Shown: positions 18,585 through 27,478, counted from the stretch's first letter. The stretch: 64,000 bases of DNA from Microvirga thermotolerans (GCF_009363855.1 NZ_CP045423.1:1084001-1148000); one strand, 5' to 3'. The notes: generated by a model from the sequence alone, not told the origin. Numbers and translations: made by a program.

Positions 18585-18872
18585 GCCCGCGGCGAGCCCC
18601 GCGAGCTCGGCGCGGGTCAGAGCCATCGTCACCACGCCCGCGGCGATGGCGACGAAGGCCGGCGGGCCGCTGTCGACGGTCATGGGCAGGATCGTGGCGA
18701 GGATGATCGAGCCGGGCAGGGCGCGAAGCCCGCGCTCCATGCGCGGGGTGATCGCGACGCGACTCATCACCACCGCGCCGGCGATCCGGCAGAGGAAGGT
18801 CATGAGCGCCATGCCCGCGATGGCGAGGACCGGGCCCCAGGGGCCTGCGGCGAGGGCGGCGGGATCGGTCAT
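18546..18872 (-). CDS. azlD: AzlD family branched-chain amino acid exporter subunit
   Basis: A 108-residue membrane protein with about four helices, typical of AzlD, the small partner of AzlC in branched-chain amino acid efflux. Motifs visible are GMALMTFLCRIAG and GLRALPGSIILATILP, then an alanine-rich last helix. Its ATG at 18872 overlaps the azlC stop (ATGA), the normal arrangement. The 3' end overlaps the opposite-strand phosphatase gene by 39 bases. Confidence 0.88.
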   Translation of the reverse strand: MTDPAALAAGPWGPVLAIAGMALMTFLCRIAGAVVMSRVAITPRMERGLRALPGSIILATILPMTVDSGPPAFVAIAAGVVTMALTRAELAGLAAGLGTLSLVRALGF

Positions 18873-19567
18873 TCGATCAGCATCCCCGCGACCACGCCGG
18901 CCAGGGCGCCGGCGACGATGAAGAAGTAGCCGGGCACGAGGGCGTGGACGGCGAGGGAAACCGCTCCCGCCACGAGCCAGGGCAGGGCGTGCCTGGCTCC
19001 CTTCCACAGGGGCACGAGCATGACGCTGAAGAAGACCGGCATGACGAGGTCGAGGCCGAAGCGACGGGGCTCGGGCACGAGGACGCCGGCAAAGTAGCCT
19101 GCGAAGGTCGAGGCCTGCCATACGAGCCAGAGCGTGATGCCGCAGCCGAGCAGCACCGCCGTGTCGCGCCCCCCCTCGCTGTAGTAGCGGGTTCCCAGAA
19201 GCCAGCCGGCCTCCGTCACGAGAAAGAGGTTGAGCGCCGTGCGCGGCAGGGGCTCGTGCCTGAGCCAGGGCTGCAGCGTCGCTCCGAGCAGGATCATGCG
19301 TGCGTTCACGACCGCCGTCACCGTCGCGATCGCGAGGATCGTCGCCGGAGACCAGACCTTCTGCCAGATCTCCAGGCCGACCATCTGGGACGCGCCCGCG
19401 TAGACGAAGGCGCTCAGGCCCATGGTCTCGCCGAGGGAGAGCCCCTTCTGCGCCGCCGCCGCGCCGAAGGCCATGGCGAAGACGATGAAGCCGGGAAAGG
19501 CCGGGATCGCGGCGCGCGCGCCCGGCAGCAGGCCGGGGAGGGAGAAGGAGGGGCGAGGGGAGGACAT
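18869..19567 (-). CDS. azlC: AzlC family branched-chain amino acid exporter subunit
   Basis: A 232-residue inner-membrane protein of the AzlC family. It carries PAFPGFIVFAMAFGAAAAQ, GLSAFVYAGASQMVGLEIW and VVNARMILLGATLQPWL, all family landmarks, and about seven hydrophobic helices. With AzlD it exports branched-chain amino acids and analogues. GGGGAGGAC lies directly before its ATG. The terC-family gene lies 96 bases upstream on the same strand. Confidence 0.9.
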   Translation of the reverse strand: MSSPRPSFSLPGLLPGARAAIPAFPGFIVFAMAFGAAAAQKGLSLGETMGLSAFVYAGASQMVGLEIWQKVWSPATILAIATVTAVVNARMILLGATLQPWLRHEPLPRTALNLFLVTEAGWLLGTRYYSEGGRDTAVLLGCGITLWLVWQASTFAGYFAGVLVPEPRRFGLDLVMPVFFSVMLVPLWKGARHALPWLVAGAVSLAVHALVPGYFFIVAGALAGVVAGMLIE

Positions 19568-19663
19568 GGGCGTGACGGGGCTGGTTCGGCTGTGTGCTCT
19601 CCGGCCCCGCTTCCGTCAATGGCGTCCGCGCAGGTCCGGCGGGGTCCAGCGGCGGGGCCTTCT

Positions 19664-20404
19664 TCAGGCCTCCTTCCGGGCCGCGCTCCGGGACAGCAGC
19701 CACCCACCCGCGATCACGATCAGGGCGCCGATGGCGGCCGCGCCGTAGAGCACGGTCCCGACCGGCTTGAGATCGAGCGGGGGATGGCCCGGATCGGGCA
19801 GGACGAGATGGGGATACCCCGCCAGCCAGCCGAGCACGATGGGATCCGTGACGATCATCTCCGCCGCGATGTAGCCGAGCAGCGCCGCGCCGGCCCAGAC
19901 GAAGATGGGGAAACGGGTGAGGAGGCTCGTGATGAGCGAGGCGCCGACCATGATGAGCGGAATCGACAGGAGGAGACCGAAGATGAACAGCTCCGGATGC
20001 CCCCGCGAGGCCGCGGCGATGGCGACCACATTGTCGAGGCTCATCACCGCGTCGGCGATGGCGATGGTGCGGACGGCCTTCCAGAGCGAGTCGCTCGCCT
20101 TCACCTCGTGGCCGTCGCCGTCCTCCTCGCCCTGGACCAGCTTGAGGGCGATCCAGAACAGCAGCAGTCCGCCGACAATGCGCAGATAAGGCACGCCGAG
20201 CAGGTAGGAAATGATGAGGGCGAAGACGATCCTCAGGCCGACGGCGACCCCCGCGCCCAGGACGATGCCCAGCTTGCGCTGGTGCGGCGGCAGCGAGCGG
20301 CAGGCCATGGCGATGACGACGGCGTTGTCGCCCGAGAGGAGGATGTCGATCCAGATAACCTGAAGCAGGGACAGGAGAAACGTGCTTGAGAGAAAATAGT
20401 CCAT
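19664..20404 (-). CDS. TerC family integral membrane protein (YjbE type)
   Basis: A 246-residue polytopic protein. Two TerC signature regions are seen: VIWIDILLSGDNAVVIAMAC near residue 20, and IAIADAVMSLDNVVAIAAAS near residue 115, each with the conserved Asp-Asn pair in the membrane. Relatives export manganese or other divalent cations and supply metal to exported enzymes; the name derives from tellurite resistance. A charged loop EEDGDGHEVKASD separates the two halves. No manganese riboswitch is visible in the short leader. Confidence 0.85.
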   Translation of the reverse strand: MDYFLSSTFLLSLLQVIWIDILLSGDNAVVIAMACRSLPPHQRKLGIVLGAGVAVGLRIVFALIISYLLGVPYLRIVGGLLLFWIALKLVQGEEDGDGHEVKASDSLWKAVRTIAIADAVMSLDNVVAIAAASRGHPELFIFGLLLSIPLIMVGASLITSLLTRFPIFVWAGAALLGYIAAEMIVTDPIVLGWLAGYPHLVLPDPGHPPLDLKPVGTVLYGAAAIGALIVIAGGWLLSRSAARKEA

Positions 20405-20679
20405 GCGCAGGCCTTGGAGATCTTCGGGATGCGTTCGGGAGGGTAAGGATGCTTACGTATATATGAGCCGCCGGTTTTCAAAGATCAAAATTGCCGAATT
20501 TCCGGCGGGGGCGCTGCGAAACTCCGGATTGGTCGAAGGTCGTACGCGCAATTGGCTGGAAACGGAGGCAAAGTCCTTGAAAACTCTGCCGGGTCGGTTG
20601 ATCCCGAACCCGGTTTGGCGCAAACCGAACGTTGAAGAACATGGCGCGCGCGTGAAATGCGCCTCTTGAGGGAGGTTGA

Positions 20680-21342
20680 ATGTCCATGTCTCAGGGGCAG
20701 GGGCGGAATCGCCACGGGCTCATCCGTTCGCCTCAGAACCTCGCCGCCGGGCTGTCGCTGCTGTTCCTGGCGGGGCTCGCCCTCTGGCTGACCCGCGATC
20801 TTCCCCAGGGACGCCTGAGCGCCATGGGGCCGGGTATGCTGCCCGACTGGCTCGCCTACGGGGTGGGGCTGTGCGGCCTCGCCCTTCTCGCGGCGGCCTT
20901 CCTCAAGGACGGCGAACCGCTCGAGGCCTGGAGCCTGCGCGGGCCGTTCTTCGTGGTGCTGGCCATTCTCGCCTTCGCGGTCACCATCCGTCCCTTCAGC
21001 CTCGGTCCCGTGAACCTCCCCGGCCTCGGGATGATCGTCGCCGGGCCGCTCGCCATCGTCATCGGCGGATACGCCGCTCCGGAGGCCCGGTTCCGGCAAC
21101 TTCTCGTCCTGGCGCTCGGGCTGACCCCCTTCTGCATGGTCCTCTTCGGCGACCTCCTGAACCTGCCGATCCCGATCTTTCCCCAGAGCTTGGCCGGCCT
21201 CCTGCCCGATACCTGGTCGCAGAAGACCATCCTCAGGGGGCTCGCCGCCATCCTGGTCGCGGCCGCCGTGCTGGTCCACCTGTCGGGCGGACGCCGCAAG
21301 ACCGGTCCGATCGATGTCGCCACGCAGCCCGAGGAGGTCTAG
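20680..21342 (+). CDS. tctB: Tripartite tricarboxylate transporter small subunit, TctB family
   Basis: A 220-residue protein with four to five hydrophobic segments (AAGLSLLFLAGLALWL, LAYGVGLCGLALLAAAFL, FFVVLAILAFAVTI and others). It matches TctB, the poorly conserved small membrane subunit of TTT transporters. GGGAGGTTGA precedes its ATG. The tctA start follows its stop directly. Position in tctB-tctA-tctC order supports the assignment more than motif identity does. Confidence 0.85.
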   Translation: MSMSQGQGRNRHGLIRSPQNLAAGLSLLFLAGLALWLTRDLPQGRLSAMGPGMLPDWLAYGVGLCGLALLAAAFLKDGEPLEAWSLRGPFFVVLAILAFAVTIRPFSLGPVNLPGLGMIVAGPLAIVIGGYAAPEARFRQLLVLALGLTPFCMVLFGDLLNLPIPIFPQSLAGLLPDTWSQKTILRGLAAILVAAAVLVHLSGGRRKTGPIDVATQPEEV

Positions 21343-22845
21343 TTGGGCGATCTGGTCTCCAATCTGAGCCTCGGCTTCTCGGTCGCGCTTTCCCTGCAGA
21401 ATCTCGTCCTCGCCTTCCTCGGCTGTCTCGTCGGCACCCTCATCGGCGTGCTGCCGGGCGTCGGCCCCATCGCGACCATTGCGATGCTTCTCCCGATCAC
21501 CTTCGGGTTCGATCCCACCGGCGCTCTCATCATGCTCGCCGGCATCTATTACGGCGCACAGTACGGCGGCTCGACCACGGCGATCCTGGTGAACATCCCC
21601 GGCGAGGCGACCTCCGTCGTCACCACCCTCGACGGTCACCAGATGGCGCGCCAGGGCCGCGCAGGCGTGGCTCTCGGGATCGCGGCCATCGGCTCTTTCT
21701 TCGCCGGCACGGTCGCCACCATCGTCATTGCCGCGCTGGGCGCTCCGCTCACGAGGCTCGCCCTCGTCTTCGGCCCGGCGGAGTACTTCTCGCTCATGGT
21801 CATGGGCCTGGTCTTCGCCGTGGTGCTGGCGCGAGGATCGATCCTCAAGGCGGTCGCGATGATCCTCGTCGGGGTCCTCCTGTCGACGGTCGGCACCGAC
21901 CTGGAAACGGGCCAGGAGCGCATGACGCTCGGTCTCCAGTTCCTGAGCGATGGCATCGATTTCGCGGTCCTGGCCATGGGCGTCTTCGGGATCGCCGAGA
22001 TCCTGCGCAACCTCGACCATACCGAGACCCGGGACGTGGTCCGCCAGGCCATCGGCCGCCTGCTGCCCAATCGGGACGATTTCCGGCAGTCCTACAAGCC
22101 GGTGCTGCGCGGCACCTTCATCGGCGCGGTGCTGGGCATCCTGCCCGGCAACGGGGCGGTGCTCGGCCCCTTCGCCTCCTACACGGTGGAGAAGAAGCTC
22201 GCGAAGGACCCGAGCCGTTTCGGCCGCGGCGCCATCGAAGGGGTCGCGGGGCCCGAATCGGCCAACAACGCGGGAGCGCAGACCTCCTTCATCCCGTTGC
22301 TCACCCTGGGCATTCCGCCGAATGCGGTAATGGCGCTGATGGTGGGCGCCATGACGATCCACGGCATCGTGCCGGGTCCGCAGGTGATGACCCGCAATCC
22401 CGACCTGTTCTGGGGCATGATCGCCTCCATGTGGGTCGGCAACCTGATGCTGCTCGTCATCAACCTGCCCCTGGTGGGCATGTGGGTGCGCCTGCTCAAG
22501 GTGCCCTACCACCTGATGTTCCCGGCGATCCTGATGTTCTGCTGCATCGGCATCTACTCCATCAATTCCCTGCCGACGGACGTGATGTTCATCGCCTTCT
22601 TCGGCCTCGTCGGATACCTGCTCATCAAGTTCGGCTTCGAGCCCGCGCCCATGCTCCTCGGCTTCGTGCTGGGCAAGCTTCTGGAGGAGAACCTGCGCCG
22701 GGCGCTCATCCTGTCGCGGGGGTCCCTCGGGACCTTTGTCGACCGGCCCGTCAGCGCCGGCCTGCTCCTCGTCGCCGTCGCGCTCCTCGTCGTGGCGCTG
22801 CTGCCGACGATCCGGAAGGGGAGGGACGAGGTCTTCACCGAGTAG
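21343..22845 (+). CDS. tctA: Tripartite tricarboxylate transporter large permease, TctA family
   Basis: A 500-residue, roughly 12-helix permease. It holds the TctA hallmarks LVGTLIGVLPGVGPIATIAML, YYGAQYGGSTTAILVNIPGE, and GVAGPESANNAGAQTSFIPL with GIPPNAVMALMVGAM. It moves a carboxylate delivered by the TctC protein, driven by sodium or proton gradient. Translation starts at TTG 21343 after GAGGAGGTC; the TTG immediately follows the tctB stop. The substrate (citrate, other tricarboxylates or an aromatic acid) cannot be told from sequence. Confidence 0.93.
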   Translation: MGDLVSNLSLGFSVALSLQNLVLAFLGCLVGTLIGVLPGVGPIATIAMLLPITFGFDPTGALIMLAGIYYGAQYGGSTTAILVNIPGEATSVVTTLDGHQMARQGRAGVALGIAAIGSFFAGTVATIVIAALGAPLTRLALVFGPAEYFSLMVMGLVFAVVLARGSILKAVAMILVGVLLSTVGTDLETGQERMTLGLQFLSDGIDFAVLAMGVFGIAEILRNLDHTETRDVVRQAIGRLLPNRDDFRQSYKPVLRGTFIGAVLGILPGNGAVLGPFASYTVEKKLAKDPSRFGRGAIEGVAGPESANNAGAQTSFIPLLTLGIPPNAVMALMVGAMTIHGIVPGPQVMTRNPDLFWGMIASMWVGNLMLLVINLPLVGMWVRLLKVPYHLMFPAILMFCCIGIYSINSLPTDVMFIAFFGLVGYLLIKFGFEPAPMLLGFVLGKLLEENLRRALILSRGSLGTFVDRPVSAGLLLVAVALLVVALLPTIRKGRDEVFTE

Positions 22846-22904
22846 CTGCCGGTCGGGCAGGGAAACCCCTAATGCAGGGCAATTGCTTTCCAGGGAGGAA
22901 AACC

Positions 22905-23882
22905 ATGAAGAAGATCGTCTTGGCACTCGCGGCGGGGCTCGGCATCGCCGCAACCGGCGCGATGGCGCAGGGAGCCTATCCCCAGCGGCCGATCACCATG
23001 ATCGTGCCCTTCGCGGCCGGCGGGCCCACCGACGTGATCGCCCGCATCGTGGGCGACCACATGTCCCGCACGCTGGGCCAGCAGATCGTGATCGAGAACG
23101 TGGCCGGGGCCGGCGGCACGACCGGTATTACCCGCGGCGCCCAGGCGCAGCCCGACGGCTACACGATCATGATGGGCCACATGGGCACCCACGGCGCCGC
23201 GCCCGCCCTCTACCCGAACCTGAAATACGATCCCGCCAAGGATTTCGCCCCCATCGGCCTCGCGGCCGGGACGCCCATCGTGATCGTGGCCAAGAAGGAT
23301 TTCCCCGCCAGCGACCTCAAGGGCTTTCTCGACTACATGAAGGCCAACGCCGAGAAGGTGAACATGGCCCATGCGGGCGTGGGATCGGTGTCCCATTCCA
23401 CGGGCATCCTGTTCAACTCCATCATCAAGGCCAAGCCCACCATGGTGGCCTATCGCGGGACCGGCCCGGCCCTGAACGACCTGATGGCGAACACGGTCGA
23501 CTACATGACCGACCAGATCGTCAACGTCGCGCCGCAGATCCAGGGCGGCAACATCAAGGCCTTCGCCATCGCCACCCCCGAGCGCTCGCCCGCGCTGCCG
23601 AACGTGCCCACCACGAAGGAGGCGGGCCTGCCGGACTACCAGGTCAGCGCCTGGAACGCCGTGTTCGCGCCCAAGGGCACGCCGCCCGAGATCGTGGCCA
23701 AGCTCAACGACGCCCTCGTGAAGGCTCTCGACGACGAGAACACCCGCAAGCGCCTCCTCGACCTCGGCGGCGTGATTCCCTCGAAGGAGGAGCGCACGCC
23801 GCAGGCGCTCCAGAAGCTGGTGGAATCGGAGGTCGCCCGCTGGACCCCCGTCCTCAAGGCCGCCGGCGCCACCGCCGAATAG
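22905..23882 (+). CDS. tctC: Tripartite tricarboxylate transporter substrate-binding protein (Bug family)
   Basis: A 325-residue periplasmic receptor. The signal peptide is MKKIVLALAAGLGIAATGAM ending at AQG. The mature part opens YPQRPITMIVPFAAGGPTDVI, a diagnostic Bug motif, and later has AYRGTGPALNDLMANTVDYM with the conserved ligand-site Asp. The ATG at 22905 sits behind GGGAGG and defines the signal peptide; the frame is open far upstream but antisense or out of frame with tctA. It completes the tctBAC operon. Confidence 0.92.
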   Translation: MKKIVLALAAGLGIAATGAMAQGAYPQRPITMIVPFAAGGPTDVIARIVGDHMSRTLGQQIVIENVAGAGGTTGITRGAQAQPDGYTIMMGHMGTHGAAPALYPNLKYDPAKDFAPIGLAAGTPIVIVAKKDFPASDLKGFLDYMKANAEKVNMAHAGVGSVSHSTGILFNSIIKAKPTMVAYRGTGPALNDLMANTVDYMTDQIVNVAPQIQGGNIKAFAIATPERSPALPNVPTTKEAGLPDYQVSAWNAVFAPKGTPPEIVAKLNDALVKALDDENTRKRLLDLGGVIPSKEERTPQALQKLVESEVARWTPVLKAAGATAE

Positions 23883-23918
23883 GCCGAGCCGCCCCTCCGC
23901 GGCCACTCGATCCTTCAG

Positions 23919-23949
23919 CGGCGGGCGACTTGCCCGCCGTTTCGATTTT
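23919..23949 (+). terminator. Rho-independent terminator of the tct operon
   Basis: CGGCGGGC (23919-23926) pairs perfectly with GCCCGCCG (23932-23939) over the loop GACTT and is followed by TTTCGATTTT. It lies 36 bases after the tctC stop. Confidence 0.75.
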
Positions 23950-24013
23950 GGTGCGCTTCCCTGCAAAGAAGCCTTGAAATTGGTCGCTTGGGCGATTACA
24001 CCCTGCCGCGTGT

Positions 24014-24090
24014 GCAGCCGTAGCTCAGTTGGTTAGAGCACCAGATTGTGGATCTGGGGGTCCCCCGTTCGAGCCGGGGCGGCTGTACCA
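24014..24090 (+). tRNA. tRNA-His (anticodon GTG), alphaproteobacterial type
   Basis: The acceptor stem GCAGCCG pairs with CGGCTGT (G1-U72 wobble), followed by A73 and an encoded CCA. The anticodon stem CCAGA/TCTGG encloses TTGTGGA with GTG. Most bacteria have a G-1:C73 pair in tRNA-His; here position 73 is A, as known for alphaproteobacteria whose HisRS does not need G-1. This is a useful lineage marker. Confidence 0.96.
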
Positions 24091-24250
24091 CTTCCCCGAT
24101 CCGCGACATCCCCGGCCTGCGTCCGAACGACGCCCGCACCTGCTGCGTCCGCGCCGAGCGTGGCCGCCAAAATACCTCATTTCGCGTCCGATGATGGCGA
24201 GCCGAGACACGCCACGTCATATCCCTCTCCATGGAAGATCCCCTGACCGT

Positions 24251-24282
24251 CGAGAACGCCCGTGCCGGCACGGGCGTTCTCG
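24251..24282. repeat. Perfect 32-bp palindrome after tRNA-His
   Basis: Bases 24251-24266 (CGAGAACGCCCGTGCC) are the exact reverse complement of 24267-24282 with no spacer. There is no T-run after it, so it is not a classic terminator. It lies 160 bases downstream of tRNA-His and just before a small ORF; it could be an operator, a processing or termination hairpin with a few loop bases unpaired, or a cruciform element. Confidence 0.7.
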
Positions 24283-24302
24283 GTCCTCTCAAGGAAGCTC
24301 GC

Positions 24303-24452
24303 ATGCTCCAGGCCCGGATCAGGGGCCTGACGGCTCTGCTGCGCATCCAGCAGCAGCAGATCGAGCGGCTGAACGACCGCCTCTACGAGGAGACGCCCGG
24401 CGGAATTGCGGCGCGGCGCCTCCTCGATCTCAAGCGCTCGGAAAAGGGATAG
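24303..24452 (+). CDS. Small hypothetical protein, helical
   Basis: A 49-residue protein starting MLQARIRGLTALLRIQQQQI, followed by ERLNDRLYEETPGG and a basic tail; it looks like one long amphipathic helix, possibly a coiled coil. The ATG at 24303 has AAGGAAG upstream. An in-frame ATG at 24231 would give 73 residues but would run through the perfect palindrome at 24251-24282 and lacks a ribosome site, so the shorter form is preferred. No family is recognised. Confidence 0.5.
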   Translation: MLQARIRGLTALLRIQQQQIERLNDRLYEETPGGIAARRLLDLKRSEKG

Positions 24453-24455
24453 CCG

Positions 24456-24740
24456 TCAGTCGTCGTTCGAGGAATTGAGTTCCTCGGGCTTGAGCCCCTC
24501 GTCCATGCCTGAGGCCCGCATCCGGGCGAGCCATTCGATCTGCTCCCGGACGAAGTGCGGGTCGCTGTGGAACCGCATGGCGCAGGCCACGAGGAATGTC
24601 GGGATCTCGGGCAGGTCCTCGTCCGGCATGTCGGGCAGGACCAGTTCCAGTTCCGTCATGTTGCTCGCCGTCACGATGGCCGCCTCCGTGGGCGGGATCG
24701 CGATGGCGGCGGTCTTGGTGTGCTTGCTCATGAAACCCAT
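24456..24740 (-). CDS. Hypothetical protein, 94 residues
   Basis: An acidic protein with MSKHTKTAAIAIPPTEAAIV near the start, then ELVLPDMPDEDLPEIPTFLV, and a helical MRFHSDPHFVREQIEWLARM segment. It converges tail to tail with the small helical ORF (three bases apart). No clear Shine-Dalgarno precedes either ATG (24740 or the one three codons later). The composition looks protein-like and the frame is intact, but I recognise no family. Confidence 0.5.
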   Translation of the reverse strand: MGFMSKHTKTAAIAIPPTEAAIVTASNMTELELVLPDMPDEDLPEIPTFLVACAMRFHSDPHFVREQIEWLARMRASGMDEGLKPEELNSSNDD

Positions 24741-25229
24741 TTCGGTTGGAACGCCGAGGGCGCCCGCAGCGGGCCCGCCGGGTTCGATGCCCGTCGGACA
24801 TCATCCTCCATAACGACCAAGCTTGCACCTCGGTTCAGGAGAGTGGCCTCTTCCAGTCTCGACAGAATGAAATCACAGTACGGGCGCGGGACGCAGCAAT
24901 TGCCAAGTCTAGTCTCCCTCGTTCGAAGGGTTCATCATTGCGGCAGACAATAATGTGATCGGGCACGTCTTGCCCTTTGGCGGGAATCATGGTTGCGCCG
25001 GACATGAATTCCGTGCACATGACGCAGTGTCATAGGAGCTGGCGCGGCGTTCGATCTCTCAGGGATCCGAAAGGGCCTTTTTCAAGACGGAACGATCCAT
25101 GAGAGCGAGCAACGGAAACGGTCAGGCCTGTTCGCCTGGGGCGCTCCTTCGCAATGGCCTTGTGCCCGCGGCGCCTTGCCGGTTTGCCGCTCGTCGCCTG
25201 AAGCCGGTCTCGAACGGCGCCCGCCTTTC
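24741..25229. other. Gene-free stretch before the diguanylate cyclase
   Basis: No convincing gene on either strand. It is less GC-rich than the flanks in the middle (about 24800-25000), and probably holds the promoters of the 94-residue gene (minus) and the diguanylate cyclase (plus). No operator or terminator stands out. Confidence 0.45.
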
Positions 25230-26369
25230 ATGAGCCTCGATCCCGTCACGCTCGGCGTCGCCTACCTGACCCTGACGGGGGTGCTGGGCCTTCTGTTGCT
25301 CTTCTCGTGGCTGTTGAACCGCAGCGTCCAGGCGCTGGCCTGGTGGGGGATGGCCTTCTGTCTCGTCCCCTTCGGGATGGGGCTCGTCAGCCTTGGCCTG
25401 ACGCGGACCGACACCTTCATTCTCTTCACGTCGAACGGGCTGATGGCCGTCGTCTACGGAATCCTCTATTCCGGATGCAGGGCTTTCAACGGGCGGTCTC
25501 CGACGGTTCCGGCGATCCTGTCCGGGCTGGCGGTCTGGGTCCTGGCCTTTCCCGTCATCTACGAAAGCTTCGAGGCGAGGCTCATCGTCGCTTCCGGCAT
25601 CTCCGGAGCCTACGCGTTCCTGTCGGGCTGGGAACTGTGGCGCCATGCGCGGCAGAAACTCGTCTCCCGGCAGGTCGCGATCGTGCTCCTGGGGCTGATG
25701 GTGGCGTTCCATGCCTTCCGCAGCGGGTTGGTTCTCCACCGGACGGACAGCGAATGGGTGAACGCGCTGACCATGCGATGGTCCGCCAACATGGGGCTGT
25801 TCCTTCTTCTCTTCACGCCCGCGCTGGCCTTCGTGTTCCTGTCCATGGCGAAGGAGCAGGTGGAATACGGACACAAGCAGGCGGCCCTCTCGGATCCCCT
25901 GACCGGCATTCCGAACCGGAGGGCCGTGTTTCGCAATGCAGCCGAGCTGCTCCGCAGGCTCGAGGGCCGGCCGGCGACGTGCCTGCTGTTCGACCTGGAC
26001 AACTTCAAGAGGATCAACGACTCCCATGGGCACGAGGTCGGCGACCACATCCTGACCCTGTTCGGGCAGGTGCTGGCCGCGCACCTGCCGGAAGGCGCTT
26101 TCGGGCGGATGGGAGGGGAGGAGTTCGTGGCCGTTCTGCCTTTGCCGCGCCACAGGGCCGAGGGGCTCGCGGACGAGATCCGGCGCGCCTTCGCGGAGGC
26201 GGCCCGGACGGTCCTCGGCCATCAGGTCGCCGCCACCGTCAGCATCGGCTGCGCGACCGGAACGAATGCAACGGTCGAGGCGCTCATCCGCGAGGCCGAC
26301 CGAGCCCTCTACCAGGCCAAGGCCTCGGGTCGGAACGCCGTGGTCATGGCTCAAAGGGCGGCCGAGTGA
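25230..26369 (+). CDS. Membrane-anchored diguanylate cyclase (GGDEF protein)
   Basis: A 379-residue protein. The first 200 or so residues form about six transmembrane helices (YLTLTGVLGLLLLFSWLLN, VPAILSGLAVWVLAFPVIY and others). A GGDEF domain follows, with DPLTGIPNRRAV and FDLDNFKRINDSHGHEVGD. The active-site loop is GGEEF at 295-299, catalytically competent, so it should make cyclic di-GMP from two GTP. The RxxD inhibitory site is missing five residues before GGEEF, so product inhibition there is unlikely. The ATG at 25230 gives the first membrane helix its natural start. Confidence 0.9.
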   Translation: MSLDPVTLGVAYLTLTGVLGLLLLFSWLLNRSVQALAWWGMAFCLVPFGMGLVSLGLTRTDTFILFTSNGLMAVVYGILYSGCRAFNGRSPTVPAILSGLAVWVLAFPVIYESFEARLIVASGISGAYAFLSGWELWRHARQKLVSRQVAIVLLGLMVAFHAFRSGLVLHRTDSEWVNALTMRWSANMGLFLLLFTPALAFVFLSMAKEQVEYGHKQAALSDPLTGIPNRRAVFRNAAELLRRLEGRPATCLLFDLDNFKRINDSHGHEVGDHILTLFGQVLAAHLPEGAFGRMGGEEFVAVLPLPRHRAEGLADEIRRAFAEAARTVLGHQVAATVSIGCATGTNATVEALIREADRALYQAKASGRNAVVMAQRAAE

Positions 26370-26375
26370 GGCGGA

Positions 26376-26816
26376 CTACTCCCCCGGCTCCTCGGGTCTC
26401 GAAGCCATGCACGGGTCGAGGAGCACGAAATCCGGCTCCGGCTTCGCGAAGCCTCCGGTGACGACGACCTCGTCGCCGACCTGAAGGCCGTTGGTCTGGT
26501 AGGTCACGCAGAGAACCTTGGGATCGGGCGCGCCGCAGAGGCCGAGATAGGCGAGAGCGCCGTCCGAATGGACGAGGGCCAGCGCGCCGGTGACGCTGAA
26601 ATCGACCCGCTTCTGCTCCGTCTCGCGGCCGGCGATGAGGCCCGCGACCTCGCTGCACCGGGCCTGCCTCGGCGGCGGCATGTCCGCATCCGCGAAGGGG
26701 CTGTCCTCGGCTCCCTCCTGACCCCGTGCGCCGGACGGCAGGCCCGCCGCGGCGGCCAGCAGGAGCGCGATGAGGATGCCCGGCCTCGGGCGCGGAACGG
26801 AGCTAATCTTCGTCAT
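26376..26816 (-). CDS. Exported hypothetical protein, OB-fold-like
   Basis: A 146-residue protein with a signal peptide (about 1-32, PGILIALLLAAAAGLPSGA then RGQ). The mature part has a beta-rich core: RVDFSVTGALALVHSDGALA, YLGLCGAPDPKVLCVTYQTN, LQVGDEVVVTGGF. The LQVGDEVVVTGGF strand pattern resembles small OB-fold periplasmic proteins. Three cysteines remain after cleavage. It converges on the diguanylate cyclase with six bases between stops. Function unknown. Confidence 0.65.
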   Translation of the reverse strand: MTKISSVPRPRPGILIALLLAAAAGLPSGARGQEGAEDSPFADADMPPPRQARCSEVAGLIAGRETEQKRVDFSVTGALALVHSDGALAYLGLCGAPDPKVLCVTYQTNGLQVGDEVVVTGGFAKPEPDFVLLDPCMASRPEEPGE

Positions 26817-26959
26817 GCGAACAACGATCTCGGCGCAGGAACGCGCCGGCTGGGGGCTGAGCGGACGTTCTCCGCTCCGATCAGTCTAGATCACTTCACG
26901 GCGTTGCGGAAACGGCTTCGGAGCAGCCGCGGGAAGAAGGTCCATGGCATGGCGGGGCT

Positions 26960-27337
26960 TCAGTGCGCCGTGCCGGTGGGGGGCGGGGTCATCGCCAGCT
27001 GGTTGTTGAGGAACCGGACGATGCCGGCCAGCTGGTCTCGCGGCAGGACGAAGCCGACGGGACCGAAGCTCGGGTGGTAGAAGGCAAACAATGCGCCGCC
27101 GCTCGGGTAGGCCTGGATATGCCAGCTCGTGTTGGCGGCGATGCTGACGGTGGCGCCGGTCAGGCTCGGCGTGGGCTGGCCCTGAACCATCTGCCGCCGA
27201 GCCTCGCCCAGATGGGCGATCAGGCGCGTGATCTCGTCCAGGGTCAGATCGATGGGATGCGACGCATCGCCGGCGGGCAGGAGGGCGGCGGTCTTGCCGT
27301 CGGCGGCGATGCGCACTCCGATCTCTGCATGGGGCAT
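26960..27337 (-). CDS. Conserved hypothetical protein, 125 residues
   Basis: A soluble-looking protein starting MPHAEIGVRIAADGKTAALL, with LTLDEITRLIAHLGEARRQM and a later aromatic-rich beta segment WHIQAYPSGGALFAFYHPSF and DQLAGIVRFLNNQL. No signal peptide or catalytic motif is seen. It looks like a cytoplasmic alpha-beta protein; similar short proteins occur in Hyphomicrobiales without known role. It stands alone between two other minus-strand genes. Confidence 0.6.
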   Translation of the reverse strand: MPHAEIGVRIAADGKTAALLPAGDASHPIDLTLDEITRLIAHLGEARRQMVQGQPTPSLTGATVSIAANTSWHIQAYPSGGALFAFYHPSFGPVGFVLPRDQLAGIVRFLNNQLAMTPPPTGTAH

Positions 27338-27478
27338 GATTGTCCAACCTTCGACCGTACCTTCCGAAAATCATGGCACGGCGGCAGGGTCCCCGCACCC
27401 TACCCGGGAGGGTGAGACGATTCGACTCAAGGCCTGGCCGGAACACGCGGCGGATGGCCGGTGCGATGCGAACGTCCG

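Noticed and set aside
20405-20679. yybP-ykoY manganese riboswitch upstream of the TerC gene
   Set aside because: The leader is short and shows none of the paired elements expected. Only a TATATA-like box is seen.
23996-24346. Minus-strand frames across tRNA-His
   Set aside because: They run through the tRNA gene and the 32-bp palindrome and have no ribosome site.
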